Below are positions 56,278-64,000 of a stretch of DNA of 64,000 nt, in pieces; position 1 is the first letter of the stretch; each line of letters opens with the position of its first letter. The notes under the pieces were generated by a model. The model was not told where the DNA came from. It saw nothing but the letters and a program-made list of their open reading frames with translations, and ran no database searches. The position numbers and the translations under genes are program-made. The stretch comes from Paenibacillus arenilitoris (GTDB taxonomy: Bacteria > Bacillota > Bacilli > Paenibacillales > Paenibacillaceae), in contig NZ_JACXIY010000006.1 in the NCBI RefSeq assembly GCF_014705655.1, positions 89,599 to 153,598 of the forward strand, read 5' to 3'.

Positions 56278-56587
56278 ATCCTCCGTACGCATCGCGGAAT
56301 GCCGCGCACAGCGCCGCGCGGTCAACCTCCCACAGCTCGGCGATCTCGGCGCTGACGTTCTCCTCCCACCAGTCGGCCTGCAGCTTGCGGTTGCTCCGGT
56401 TCTCGTAGATCCAGATCAAATTCGGAATGACCTTCTTGTAGTAGATCGATTCGGCCTTCTCGATCTTCTCTTTCGGAATCCATACCTTCATCCGCTTGAC
56501 GGTGCGGTACAATTCGTTGCTGCAGGCTCTGCGAATTTTGCGTGCGGTCGGAAGGCCGGCGGTATGCTTCTGCTCGTTCGCTTTCAC
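56276..56587 (-). CDS. Hypothetical protein
   Basis: A 103-residue basic protein of no family I recognise. The sequence is helical and Trp-rich (VKRMKVWIPKEKIEKAESIY, then IPNLIWIYENRSNRKLQAD). There is no signal peptide. GTG at 56587 is preferred because GAGGAG lies 10 nt upstream; the frame is open further to 56701 without a start signal. It converges on sspH with a shared terminator. Confidence 0.6.
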   Translation of the reverse strand: MKANEQKHTAGLPTARKIRRACSNELYRTVKRMKVWIPKEKIEKAESIYYKKVIPNLIWIYENRSNRKLQADWWEENVSAEIAELWEVDRAALCAAFRDAYGG

Positions 56588-56660
56588 GGTAACCGACTCC
56601 TCTCTACCCCATATGTATGCGCATAGGGAAGAGGAGGTCACTAGCCTGAACTTAACAAGC

Positions 56661-57110
56661 TTATTCGTCCACGACGATATAGCCGACCATCGGGCCGCCA
56701 TGGCGCATATCGGTGTGTGTCAGGCATTGGATCGGATAGGTTCCCTCTTTATCGGCCGAAAATCGGACGGTCGTCGTTTTCCCCTTCGTCACTTCGCCGC
56801 GGAGACCGAGCCCTTCGACGACGAAAGGATGGCTGCTGCCGTTCACGCCGCTGATTTGCAGCTCGATGAGCTCGCCTTTTTCCACGTGTATGGTTCCCGG
56901 GTCCCAGCGGTATACCTCGAGCTCCTTGCCGTCTGCCGTCGTCGTTTTGAATTCGCCCGTCACGAGCTGGATGACTCGGGCTTCCCGGGCTTGTCCGCCG
57001 ACCGTGCGCGACTGGCTCCAGCTTAAGTAGACGGCCGCCAGAACGATGAGTGCCGCGACGACGATCGCGAGCTGGATATGCCTTTTGTTAACGATAAACA
57101 CTTTGGACAT
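56661..57110 (-). CDS. Membrane-anchored cupredoxin-domain protein
   Basis: A 149-residue protein with one N-terminal membrane anchor (IQLAIVVAALIVLAAVYL) and an extracellular cupredoxin fold. Likely copper ligands are the His of GSSHPFVVEG and the Cys, His and Met of QCLTHTDMRHGGPM. The layout resembles the CuA-like and type 1 copper domains of respiratory proteins; only one Cys is present, so a type 1 (blue) site is more likely than CuA. GGGGTGATCC is upstream of ATG at 57110. It may carry electrons or bind copper outside the cell. Divergent from a dedA gene. Confidence 0.8.
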   Translation of the reverse strand: MSKVFIVNKRHIQLAIVVAALIVLAAVYLSWSQSRTVGGQAREARVIQLVTGEFKTTTADGKELEVYRWDPGTIHVEKGELIELQISGVNGSSHPFVVEGLGLRGEVTKGKTTTVRFSADKEGTYPIQCLTHTDMRHGGPMVGYIVVDE

Positions 57111-57268
57111 ATTAGGATCACCCCACCAGTTTATATAAGCTATGGCTAGTCTATGCCGGAGCTTGTCAGGCCATGACAAAAGTGGAAGGCTCTTGCGCGC
57201 GTATGGTAAAATAACGGGAGCGAACGCGCGGCTTGTCCGCGCCCGCACGTCATTCATGGAGGTTGGGT

Positions 57269-57877
57269 ATGGAGAGCTGGATTACAGAGATTATGGAGCA
57301 GTACGGTTATTTCGGCATTTTATTTTTGATTGCGCTTGAGAACTTATTCCCGCCGATTCCTTCGGAAGTCATTTTGACCTTCGGGGGCTTCATGACGATC
57401 AATACGAGCCTCACGCCGGTCGGCGTCATCGTCACGGCCACGCTCGGTTCGGTCATCGGAGCCATTATTTTGTACTACGTCGGCAAGCTGCTTGGCGTCG
57501 AAAGGCTGGAGAAAATCATCGACCGGTGGGGACGCGTGCTTCGGGTGAAGAAGGAGGACATTCGCAAGGCGGACGCCTGGTTCGAGAAATACGGCTACTG
57601 GGCGGTATTCCTCTGCCGGATGGTTCCGCTCATCCGCAGCCTGATCTCCTTGCCGGCCGGCATGTCCCACATGAAGTTCGTTCCGTTCCTGCTGTTCACG
57701 ACGATAGGAACGCTGATCTGGAATTCTATCCTCGTGTCCGTCGGCGCGGCGGTCGGCGACAACTGGACGGAAATCGTCGAATTCATGGACGTCTACTCCA
57801 ACATCGCTTACGCGATTATCGCGATATGCGTCGTCATCGTGCTTTTTCTCTACATTCGCAGGGCGAAAAAGTTTTAA
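57269..57877 (+). CDS. DedA family membrane protein
   Basis: A 202-residue DedA protein with about five membrane segments. LIALENLFPPIPSEVILTFGG near the N terminus and FLCRMVPLIRSLISLPAGMS with the conserved Arg/Pro are the family signatures; GAIILYYVGKLLG also fits. Family members have been linked to recycling of undecaprenyl phosphate and to membrane potential. GGAGG at 57258-57262 supports ATG at 57269; an earlier in-frame start has no ribosome site. Confidence 0.93.
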   Translation: MESWITEIMEQYGYFGILFLIALENLFPPIPSEVILTFGGFMTINTSLTPVGVIVTATLGSVIGAIILYYVGKLLGVERLEKIIDRWGRVLRVKKEDIRKADAWFEKYGYWAVFLCRMVPLIRSLISLPAGMSHMKFVPFLLFTTIGTLIWNSILVSVGAAVGDNWTEIVEFMDVYSNIAYAIIAICVVIVLFLYIRRAKKF

Positions 57878-57954
57878 GGTATAATGGAGATGCGCAAAAC
57901 GAAAAAGAAGCTACATAGCAGCTATCATAAAATAAGAGGGAAAGAGGGATATTC

Positions 57955-58521
57955 ATGAGCAAAAGCGTAGCGGATAAACTGGGCAAAGGAATCAGCCCGA
58001 AGCAATTCATTGACGGCATGACCAAAAACCGGGAGGCTTTCATCGGCTGGTCGGACAAATTCGAATGGACGGACGAGAGCGACAAGGAATACTTCGAATC
58101 GCTGAACAATCGCGACGATCTTCGCTGCCTTATCCTGATGGCGGATTGGTGCGGCGACGTCGTCCGCAATATCCCGGTCGTGTTCCGAGCGCTGGAGAAC
58201 AGCGGCATTCCGATCGACGTGCTCATTATGGAGGAGCATCTGGACACGATGGACCAGTTCTTGACGATGGGCGGACGCTCCATTCCGGTCGTCATCTTCG
58301 CGGATACGGGCGGTGCCGTGCTCGGACAATGGGGACCGCGCCCAACTCACGTGCAGGAGGCGATGATCGCGTTCAAGCAGGCGAATCCGGACCGCGACGC
58401 AGCCGATTACCAAGACAACTTGGCGGCTACGCGGCAGGAGATGGGACGCCGGTACGGCGAAGGAACGGGCTACCAGTCCGTTATCGTCAAAGAGCTCCGC
58501 ACGCTGCTGGAGTCGTTCTAA
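57955..58521 (+). CDS. Thioredoxin-like protein with a single active-site cysteine (WCGD)
   Basis: A 188-residue thioredoxin-fold protein, family typified in Bacillaceae by long thioredoxin-like proteins of unknown role. LMADWCGDVVRNIPV occupies the active-site position but has Asp-Val-Val instead of the second Cys, so the CxxC redox pair is incomplete. RSIPVVIFADTGG has the conserved cis-proline. The C-terminal 60 residues are charged and helical. GAGGGAAAGAGGG precedes the ATG. It may bind a partner or use a monothiol reaction. Confidence 0.8.
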   Translation: MSKSVADKLGKGISPKQFIDGMTKNREAFIGWSDKFEWTDESDKEYFESLNNRDDLRCLILMADWCGDVVRNIPVVFRALENSGIPIDVLIMEEHLDTMDQFLTMGGRSIPVVIFADTGGAVLGQWGPRPTHVQEAMIAFKQANPDRDAADYQDNLAATRQEMGRRYGEGTGYQSVIVKELRTLLESF

Positions 58522-58543
58522 ACCGAATAGGAGCCTAAAACAT

Positions 58544-59197
58544 ATGCGAATCGAAACCTTTACGTTAGGACCGTTGCAAACGAACGCTTATTTCATTTCG
58601 GTAACGGAGCCTCCCGCCGAGGAAGGCGGGAAGTCGCGGGAGAGGGCGATCGTCATCGATCCGGGCATGAATCCGAAGCGGCTGCTCGAGCGTCTCGAAG
58701 GCGCGGAAGTTGAAGCGATTCTGCTAACCCATGCCCACTTCGATCATATGGGCGGCGTGGACGAGGTGCGGAAGGCAGCGGGCTGCCCGGTCTATATTCA
58801 TGATTTGGAGGCGGACTGGCTGACCGACCCGCGCAAGAACGGATCGATGCGGTGGCAGGACGTTACGCCTCCGCTGTCTACGGATGCCGCGGAACACGCG
58901 CTGGAGGAAGGCCAGACGCTGAAGCTGCTCGGCCGCTCCTTCAAGGTCATGCATACGCCGGGACATTCGCCGGGGAGCGTCAGCTTCCTGTGCGGCAATC
59001 ATCTGTTCTCCGGCGATGTGCTGTTCCGGTTATCGGTCGGACGGACCGACCTGCCGGGCGGGCGGGAGCGGGATTTGTACGATTCGATCCGGAACAAGCT
59101 GTATAAGCTGGATCCGGACGTGATCGTATACCCCGGACACGGCGGAAGGACGACGATCGGTTACGAGATGGCGAACAATCCATACACGGGAGCATGA
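58544..59197 (+). CDS. Metallo-beta-lactamase-fold hydrolase (YqgX/GloB-like)
   Basis: A 217-residue hydrolase. The metal motif is LLTHAHFDHMGG (HxHxDH), with further ligands in HTPGHSPGSVS and FSGDVLFRLSVGRTDLPGG, and a final His in VYPGHGG. SVGRTDLPGG is typical of the YcbL/YqgX branch close to glyoxalase II, which hydrolyses thioesters or acts on bacillithiol-linked substrates in some cases. AGGAG precedes the ATG. The gene lies 22 nt after the thioredoxin-like gene, suggesting an operon. Confidence 0.9.
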   Translation: MRIETFTLGPLQTNAYFISVTEPPAEEGGKSRERAIVIDPGMNPKRLLERLEGAEVEAILLTHAHFDHMGGVDEVRKAAGCPVYIHDLEADWLTDPRKNGSMRWQDVTPPLSTDAAEHALEEGQTLKLLGRSFKVMHTPGHSPGSVSFLCGNHLFSGDVLFRLSVGRTDLPGGRERDLYDSIRNKLYKLDPDVIVYPGHGGRTTIGYEMANNPYTGA

Positions 59198-59219
59198 AGC
59201 ATAGGAAGGAGCAGTACGT

Positions 59220-61475
59220 TTGGCGGATACGAAAGTACGGCAGCAGGAGCAATTGGAAGAAAGCGCGGGCAGCGCAAAGCTGACGGCCGAGCAAAAGGCA
59301 GCCGAGAGTGAAAGGATCATCAAAGGAATCGCGTCGCAGCTGGCCATTCCGGTGACGAAGGTGAAGGCGGCGGTCGGATTGCTGGACGAAGGCAACACGA
59401 TCCCGTTCATCGCCCGCTACCGGAAGGAAATGACGGGCGAGCTCGACGAGAACGACCTGCGGTCGATCGAAGAGAAGCTGCAGTACATGCGCAACCTCGA
59501 AGAGCGTAAGCGCGAGGTCATCCGGCTGATCGACGAGCAGGGCAAGCTGACGGACGAGCTGCGGGCAGGCATTAACGGCGCGGTCAAGCTGCAGGAGGTC
59601 GAGGATTTGTATCGTCCTTACCGCCAGAAGCGAAAGACGCGCGCCAGCGTGGCGAAGGAAAGAGGCCTCGAGCCGCTCGCGGACTGGCTCTGGTCGCAGC
59701 CGCGGCAAGGGGAGCCGCTGGGCGAAGCGGCCCGGTACGTCGATGCCGATAAAGGCGTTGCGACCCCGGAAGAGGCGCTGCAGGGCGCCATGGACATCAT
59801 TGCGGAAAATATCGCGGACGATGCCTCAATCCGCTCCTGGGTGCGCAAATTTACGTTCGATCAGGCGCTCATGAAGACGGATGCCAAAAACCCGGACGCG
59901 GAAACGGTATACGAAATGTACTACAGCTACCAGGAGCCGGTCAGGAAGCTGCCGCCGCACCGGATATTGGCAATTAACCGGGCGGAGCGGGAGGACGTGC
60001 TGCGCGTAAGCTTCGAGGTGCCGGTCGAACGCATTCACGAGCATATCGCGCGCAAGCTGCTGAGGAACGGCACGGCGCAGCCGATCAGAGACGTTCTGAC
60101 AGCCGTCATCGAGGATTCGTACAAGCGGCTTATCGCTCCGTCCATCGAGCGCGAGGTGCGCGGCGAGCTCACGGAGAAGGCGGAGGAGCACGCGATTTCG
60201 ATTTTTTCCGTCAACTTGCGCAATCTTCTTCTTCAGCCCCCCGTTCGCGGCCAGATCGTACTCGGCGTCGACCCTGCGTTCCGGACGGGCTGCAAGCTGG
60301 CGGTCGTCGACGACACGGGCAAGCTGCTCGAGGTCGCAGTCTCCTATCCGACGCCGCCGAACAACAAGATTGCGGAAGCGGAGAAGCTGATCAATGGTTT
60401 AATCGACAAGTACGGAGTCGAATTGATCGTCATCGGGAACGGGACGGCTTCGCGCGAGACGGAGCTGTTCATCGCCGGGCTGATCGGCAAGCGAAAGGCT
60501 TCGGCGGCCGGCGGCGCCGAGCTGAAGTATATTATCGTGAACGAAGCGGGGGCGAGCGTCTATTCCGCCTCCAAGCTGGCGCAGGAAGAGTTTCCGACGC
60601 TGGATGTCGCGGAGCGGAGCGCGGTTTCGATCGCGCGACGGCTTCAGGACCCGCTGGCCGAGCTCGTCAAGATCGAGCCGAAGGCGATCGGCGTCGGCCA
60701 ATACCAGCACGATGTCAGCCAGAAACGTCTCGACGAGACGCTCGGCGGCGTCGTCGAATCGGCCGTCAACCATGTCGGCGTCGACGTGAACACCGCTTCG
60801 GCATCGCTGCTGTCCTATGTCGCGGGCATTAACGCGACGATCGCGAAGAACATCGTCAAATACCGCGAGGAGAACGGACGCTTCGCGAAGCGGGCGCAGC
60901 TGCAGAAGGTGCCTCGTCTAGGCGCGAAATCGTACGAGCAGAGCATCGGCTTCCTCCGGATCCCGGAGGCGGGCAATCCGCTCGACGGCACGCCGATCCA
61001 TCCGGAATCGTACGACGTCGTGGACAAGCTGTTCAAGGAGCTGCAGCTGGATCTGAAGCGGCTGGGCACGGAGGAGCTGAAGGCGAAGCTGTCGCAGCTC
61101 GATGCCGCGGCGATCGCGCCGACGCTCGGGGTCGGCGTTCCGACGCTGCGCGATATCGTGGACAGCCTGCTGAAGCCGGGACGGGATCCGAGGGAGGAGC
61201 TGCCTCCTCCGATCTTCCATACCGACGTGCTCGGCATCGAAGATTTAACGCCGGGCATGGAGCTTCAAGGCACGGTGCGCAACGTCATCGACTTCGGGGC
61301 GTTTGTCGATATCGGGATCAAGAACGACGGCCTCGTGCACATATCCCAAATGAGCGATAAATTCGTCAAGCATCCGATGGAGGTCGTGTCGGTCGGAGAC
61401 AACGTGACCGTATGGGTGCTTAACGTCGACGAGAAGAAAGGCCGCGTAGGCTTGACGATGCGGAGGCCAAGTTAG
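59220..61475 (+). CDS. tex: Tex-like transcription accessory protein
   Basis: A 751-residue nucleic-acid-binding protein. The N-terminal Tex helical domain holds GNTIPFIARYRKEMTGELDE. A YqgF-like domain (ILGVDPAFRTGCKLAVVD) follows, then helix-hairpin-helix motifs (ATIAKNIVKYREENGRF). The C terminus is an S1 RNA-binding domain (GMELQGTVRNVIDFGAFVDI). Tex binds RNA and the transcription machinery. The TTG at 59220 has AAGGAG upstream and matches the expected beginning. Terminator at 61491. Confidence 0.95.
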   Translation: MADTKVRQQEQLEESAGSAKLTAEQKAAESERIIKGIASQLAIPVTKVKAAVGLLDEGNTIPFIARYRKEMTGELDENDLRSIEEKLQYMRNLEERKREVIRLIDEQGKLTDELRAGINGAVKLQEVEDLYRPYRQKRKTRASVAKERGLEPLADWLWSQPRQGEPLGEAARYVDADKGVATPEEALQGAMDIIAENIADDASIRSWVRKFTFDQALMKTDAKNPDAETVYEMYYSYQEPVRKLPPHRILAINRAEREDVLRVSFEVPVERIHEHIARKLLRNGTAQPIRDVLTAVIEDSYKRLIAPSIEREVRGELTEKAEEHAISIFSVNLRNLLLQPPVRGQIVLGVDPAFRTGCKLAVVDDTGKLLEVAVSYPTPPNNKIAEAEKLINGLIDKYGVELIVIGNGTASRETELFIAGLIGKRKASAAGGAELKYIIVNEAGASVYSASKLAQEEFPTLDVAERSAVSIARRLQDPLAELVKIEPKAIGVGQYQHDVSQKRLDETLGGVVESAVNHVGVDVNTASASLLSYVAGINATIAKNIVKYREENGRFAKRAQLQKVPRLGAKSYEQSIGFLRIPEAGNPLDGTPIHPESYDVVDKLFKELQLDLKRLGTEELKAKLSQLDAAAIAPTLGVGVPTLRDIVDSLLKPGRDPREELPPPIFHTDVLGIEDLTPGMELQGTVRNVIDFGAFVDIGIKNDGLVHISQMSDKFVKHPMEVVSVGDNVTVWVLNVDEKKGRVGLTMRRPS

Positions 61476-61490
61476 ACCCTGCAAATGAAC

Positions 61491-61524
61491 AGACCTCGCC
61501 TGATTTCAGGCGGGGTTCTTTTTA
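61491..61524 (+). terminator. Intrinsic terminator after tex
   Basis: AGACCTCGCCTG at 61491-61502 pairs with CAGGCGGGGTTCT downstream (one G-U, one bulge). It runs into TTTTTATT. Confidence 0.75.
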
Positions 61525-61581
61525 TTACCGAGCTTATTCCACCAAGGGACGGGTCGGCCTCGCTTATCAAAAGTAAGTTAA

Positions 61582-61610
61582 TTGACAAACGCGTTTCGAT
61601 GACCTATACT
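61582..61610 (+). promoter_or_regulatory. Sigma-A promoter of the nitroreductase gene
   Basis: TTGACA at 61582-61587 and TATACT at 61605-61610 are separated by 17 bp. Promoter strength should be high unless repressed. Confidence 0.85.
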
Positions 61611-61648
61611 GTACATCAAGTGATTACAGTATTAATAATGAATACAGT
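61608..61648. promoter_or_regulatory. Candidate operator with ACTGTA/TACAGT elements
   Basis: ACTGTA at 61608-61613 overlaps the -10 and faces TACAGT at 61625-61630 as an inverted repeat. A second TACAGT follows at 61643-61648. Redox-sensing MarR/DUF24 repressors often control nitroreductases in Firmicutes, but the regulator here is not identified. Confidence 0.45.
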
Positions 61649-61679
61649 TAGAGAGAATAAACATTCGGAGGGAAACCAA

Positions 61680-62351
61680 ATGACAAATCCGCAAATCGAT
61701 TCGCCCGTGAAAGTGCAAACCAACGAGAAAGACGCCTTGTTCTTCGACGTGCTGAACGAGCGCCGTTCCGTGCGCAAGTACGACAGCAGCGCTGTAATTT
61801 CGGAGCAGGAGCTGCGCGAAATTTTGGATATCGCGACGAAGGCTCCTTCTTCCTCGAACTTGCAGCCTTGGCGCTTTCTTGTCGTTACGGATCCGGAATT
61901 GAAGCAGAAGCTGCTTCCGATCGCGAATAACCAGCAGCAGGTCGCGGAAGCTTCCGCCATCATCATCGTTCTCGGCGACTTGGAAATGTACGGCCTGGCC
62001 GACAAAATTTATGGAGCCAGCGCAGCGGCAGGCTATATGACCGAAGAGGTGGCTAACAACTTTATCGCGAATTCGACGCGTCTTTACTCGTCCCTGCCGG
62101 CCGAACGGCTGAAGGAAATCGTCGTATTCGATACGGGGCTCGTCGCGATGCAAATTATGCTGACCGCCCGCGCCAAAGGCTACGATACGGTGCCGATGGG
62201 CGGCTACAACCGCGACCTCGTGAGAGAGATGTTCCAAATCCCCGACCGTTACTTGCCAACGCTGATGCTGCCCGTCGGCAAAGCGTCCGCGCCGGGCCAT
62301 CCGACGACTCGTCTGCCGCTCGACGACATTTTGTTCATGAACGGCCTGTAA
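61680..62351 (+). CDS. Nitroreductase-family flavoprotein
   Basis: A 223-residue FMN-dependent oxidoreductase. RRSVRKYDSSAVISEQELRE and KAPSSSNLQPWRFLVVTD are the family's FMN-binding beginning; AKGYDTVPMGGYNRDLVRE and LPVGKASAPGHPTTRLPLDD complete it. Such enzymes reduce nitroaromatics, quinones or related electrophiles. GGAGGGAAA precedes ATG at 61680. A strong promoter with repeated TACAGT elements suggests control by a stress repressor. Confidence 0.93.
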   Translation: MTNPQIDSPVKVQTNEKDALFFDVLNERRSVRKYDSSAVISEQELREILDIATKAPSSSNLQPWRFLVVTDPELKQKLLPIANNQQQVAEASAIIIVLGDLEMYGLADKIYGASAAAGYMTEEVANNFIANSTRLYSSLPAERLKEIVVFDTGLVAMQIMLTARAKGYDTVPMGGYNRDLVREMFQIPDRYLPTLMLPVGKASAPGHPTTRLPLDDILFMNGL

Positions 62352-62370
62352 TAGTTCCGCAAAATCATAA

Positions 62371-62405
62371 ACCGGCCCTGCGCGAGAAGCGGGGGCCGGT
62401 TTTTT
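62371..62405 (+). terminator. Intrinsic terminator after the nitroreductase gene
   Basis: ACCGGCCC at 62371-62378 pairs with GGGCCGGT at 62393-62400, followed by six T residues. Confidence 0.85.
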
Positions 62406-62430
62406 CGGATCGATTCTATGCGGCGGCGCA

Positions 62431-62577
62431 TCATAAAAAAAATTCGGTGCCGCTTCCTTGCTCTTTAGGACCTTGCTTGTTGCGGTAAAAATACCAGCAG
62501 TCGTTAAGCAGCTTGATCTGCCGGCGGTCTTTCTTCTGAAAAGCGCGCATCAATTGATTGCACAGCCACTGCGGCAT
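62431..62577 (-). CDS. cmpA: Cortex morphogenetic protein CmpA
   Basis: A 48-residue gene read directly from the minus strand. The protein begins MPQWLCNQLMRAF and contains DRRQIKLLNDCWYFYRNK. B. subtilis CmpA (37 residues) has the same W-x-x-Q-M-x-RAF start and the QIKLLNQCWYFY core. CmpA checks spore coat assembly and acts with ClpXP to control cortex formation. GGAGGAGG stands 8 nt before ATG at 62577. The last dozen residues (KEQGSGTEFFL) extend beyond the B. subtilis length. Confidence 0.85.
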   Translation of the reverse strand: MPQWLCNQLMRAFQKKDRRQIKLLNDCWYFYRNKQGPKEQGSGTEFFL

Positions 62578-62656
62578 ACGCTTCGTCCTCCTCCCAGAGC
62601 CCAACTTGTTGTACTATTACCATATGGGAAAGGGCGTATGTCCGTGCAGGTCCAAT

Positions 62657-63019
62657 CTAATTGACGTTCTCCTCTTCGTACTCCTCGTACCATTGCTCCA
62701 GCTGCGCCTGCAGCGCGCGGATTTCCGTCAGCAGCGAGATGAGCGGGTACGACTTCTCCTGCACGCCGGCAAAATCCCGCTCGAGGCCGTTAATGTAATC
62801 GAGGCCGGAGACGATGGAAACCGACGAGGCATGCAGCTCGACGTCGTTGCACTCGGCTACGGCGTAAGGAAGGTTCGGCACGTCCGCCGCCGTCAATTTA
62901 TCGATTTCTTTATGGAGCCGCAGGTTCAGCGCGCTTAGCTGGTAAGCGTGCGATTGGGGCATTTCGACGAAAAAGATGTGATCCTGCCGCTTGAACAAAA
63001 CGTAACGCATAGTTGCCAT
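62657..63019 (-). CDS. Hypothetical protein
   Basis: A 120-residue acidic soluble protein. No enzyme motif is visible, although similar proteins in Paenibacillus are sometimes labelled hydrolase or acyltransferase without clear basis. It ends in a helix rich in Glu, Gln, Trp and Tyr (QAQLEQWYEEYEEENVN). The ATG at 63019 follows GGGGAG at long spacing; a second in-frame ATG lies three codons later. It precedes cmpA on the same strand by about 80 nt, so they may share a transcript. Confidence 0.7.
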   Translation of the reverse strand: MATMRYVLFKRQDHIFFVEMPQSHAYQLSALNLRLHKEIDKLTAADVPNLPYAVAECNDVELHASSVSIVSGLDYINGLERDFAGVQEKSYPLISLLTEIRALQAQLEQWYEEYEEENVN

Positions 63020-63129
63020 TATCGCTTAATATCTCCCCTCGGTTTGCTTCCGTGCTTCACTAATAATTCCTACTTGACAGTGTAGCGTATAGAGGCTTTA
63101 AAATTCAAGTAGTTGGGGGAGATTAATCG

Positions 63130-63609
63130 ATGAACGACGAAACGTTGCAGCAGTGGGTCGAGCAGCTATCGCTTGCCTTTTTCGGCCGTCCTTTCCTGCA
63201 TCGGGCGACCTTTAACGGCCGGCTGAAGGCGACGGGCGGCCGTTATTTCACGAAATCGCACAACATCGAGATCAGCCCGCATCAGCTGGCGGCGTTCGGG
63301 CGCGAGGAGACGGAGAAGATCATCAAGCACGAGCTGTGCCATTATCATCTTCATCTGTTGAAGCGCGGCTACCGGCACCGGGACGCCGATTTCAAGACGC
63401 TGCTCGCCCGCGTGGGCGGTTCGCGTTACTGTCAGGCGCTTCCCGACCGCGAGCAGAGAAGGGCGCAGCCTTACCGCTACAAGCTCGTCTGCGGCAAATG
63501 CGGGACCGAATATTTGCGCAAGCGCAAGCTTGACCCCGCCAAGTACGCATGCGGCAAATGCCGCGGAAAATTGTCGCTGCATGTGCTTGACATCAAAAAT
63601 CAAACATGA
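63130..63609 (+). CDS. SprT-like protein
   Basis: A 159-residue SprT-domain protein, a zinc metalloprotease-like family that includes B. subtilis YdcK. The metal motif is KHELCHYHLH (HExxH-type, with Leu-Cys in the middle). The C-terminal zinc ribbon has CGKCGTEY and CGKCRGKL. TTGACA at 63074-63079 with TTTAAA 17 bp later may be its promoter. GGGGGAG precedes ATG at 63130. The tRNA genes start 27 nt after its stop. Confidence 0.9.
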   Translation: MNDETLQQWVEQLSLAFFGRPFLHRATFNGRLKATGGRYFTKSHNIEISPHQLAAFGREETEKIIKHELCHYHLHLLKRGYRHRDADFKTLLARVGGSRYCQALPDREQRRAQPYRYKLVCGKCGTEYLRKRKLDPAKYACGKCRGKLSLHVLDIKNQT

Positions 63610-63636
63610 TACATTATTAAATGTCACTTTTACTTT

Positions 63637-63712
63637 TCCCTGATAGCTCAGTTGGTAGAGCACTCGACTGTTAATCGAGTTGTCACAGGTTCGAGTCCTG
63701 TTCGGGGAGCCA
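63637..63712 (+). tRNA. tRNA-Asn (GTT)
   Basis: A 76-nt tRNA with encoded CCA. Acceptor TCCCTGA pairs with TCGGGGA, D arm GCTCAGTTGGTAGAGC, anticodon stem CTCGA/TCGAG with GTT at 63670-63672, and T arm ACAGGTTCGAGTCCTGT. Confidence 0.97.
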
Positions 63713-63717
63713 ATTTT

Positions 63718-63808
63718 GGAGAGATACCCAAGTGGCTCAAGGGGACCCTCTGCTAAGGGGTTAGACTGCGTAAGTGGTGCGAGGGTTCGAATCCCTCTCT
63801 CTCCGCCA
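63718..63808 (+). tRNA. tRNA-Ser (GCT)
   Basis: A 91-nt class II tRNA with encoded CCA. Acceptor GGAGAGA pairs with TCTCTCC. The anticodon GCT is at 63752-63754, a long variable arm follows, and the T arm is GAGGGTTCGAATCCCTC. Only five nucleotides separate it from tRNA-Asn, so both are one transcript. Confidence 0.97.
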
Positions 63809-63837
63809 CGAATTCATCCATAAGCGAGTGCAACGGG

Positions 63838-63861
63838 AGGACCGTTAAGCCGGTCTTTTTT
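63838..63861 (+). terminator. Short terminator between tRNA-Ser and tRNA-Glu
   Basis: GACCG at 63840-63844 pairs with CGGTC at 63851-63855 and is followed by a run of T residues to 63861. The tRNA-Glu gene further on thus probably has its own promoter. Confidence 0.65.
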
Positions 63862-63914
63862 ATTTGCCGGTAGCGACGCAGCATTGATGGATAGGCAATT
63901 ATTGAAGTGAATAC

Positions 63915-63989
63915 GGCCCGTTGGTCAAGGGGTTAAGACACCTCCCTTTCACGGAGGTAACAGGGGTTCGAATCCCCTACGGGTCACCA
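63915..63989 (+). tRNA. tRNA-Glu (TTC)
   Basis: A 75-nt tRNA with encoded CCA. Acceptor GGCCCGT pairs with ACGGGTC (one G-U), anticodon stem CCTCC/GGAGG with TTC at 63948-63950, and T arm AGGGGTTCGAATCCCCT. Confidence 0.97.
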
Positions 63990-64000
63990 TTTTTATTCAG

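Overview
The window looks like a chromosomal segment of an endospore-forming Firmicute of the Paenibacillaceae (Paenibacillus or Cohnella type). Sporulation genes (a CmpA-like cortex protein, an H-type SASP, KapB), strong GGAGG ribosome binding sites, frequent TTG starts and TTGACA/TATAAT promoters all point that way. Most of the DNA is fairly GC-rich. The stretch from about 38.4 to 48.7 kb is clearly AT-rich.

Layout. 0-9.3 kb: the 3' part of a HelD helicase gene, a transglutaminase-like protein, a CvfC/YpgR-like HEAT-repeat protein, a metallo-beta-lactamase-fold hydrolase, a Gfo/Idh/MocA oxidoreductase and an ABC-F ATPase. 9.4-14.3 kb: a LacI-type regulator with a palindromic operator on its own promoter, followed by an alpha-glucoside-type sugar ABC importer (binding protein and two permeases, no ATPase). 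14.3-18.5 kb: a siderophore uptake system with divergent promoters and two Fur boxes. 18.6-26.6 kb: a cation efflux protein, an SH3-NlpC/P60 hydrolase, a VTT-family membrane protein, a small endonuclease-like protein, a 113-bp tandem repeat array, malic enzyme, an MGDG-synthase-family glycosyltransferase and KapB. 26.6-36.1 kb: glutamate synthase large subunit, a PilZ protein, a small CxxC protein, an ABC-2 exporter, and a bactofilin/M23 peptidase pair.

36.1-54.2 kb is a surface-glycan locus. It has a Wzy/O-oligosaccharyltransferase-like membrane protein with TPRs and a GDP-mannose to GDP-6-deoxyhexose branch (manC, gmd, rmd). It also has an ABC-2 glycan exporter (Wzm/Wzt), several glycosyltransferases, a complete dTDP-L-rhamnose pathway (rfbA, rfbC, rfbB, rfbD) and a polyprenyl-phosphate sugar-phosphate transferase. 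Between exporter and rhamnose genes sit a sulfotransferase-like gene and an APS kinase gene (cysC). Together they suggest an island-encoded step that makes PAPS and sulfates the glycan. This is the most unusual system in the window. The AT-rich composition fades out inside rfbC, which suggests a recombination junction.

54.2-64 kb returns to housekeeping genes: cardiolipin synthase, two small sporulation-type genes, a cupredoxin, DedA, a thioredoxin-like protein, a GloB-type hydrolase, Tex, a nitroreductase, cmpA, SprT, and tRNA-Asn, tRNA-Ser and tRNA-Glu at the end.
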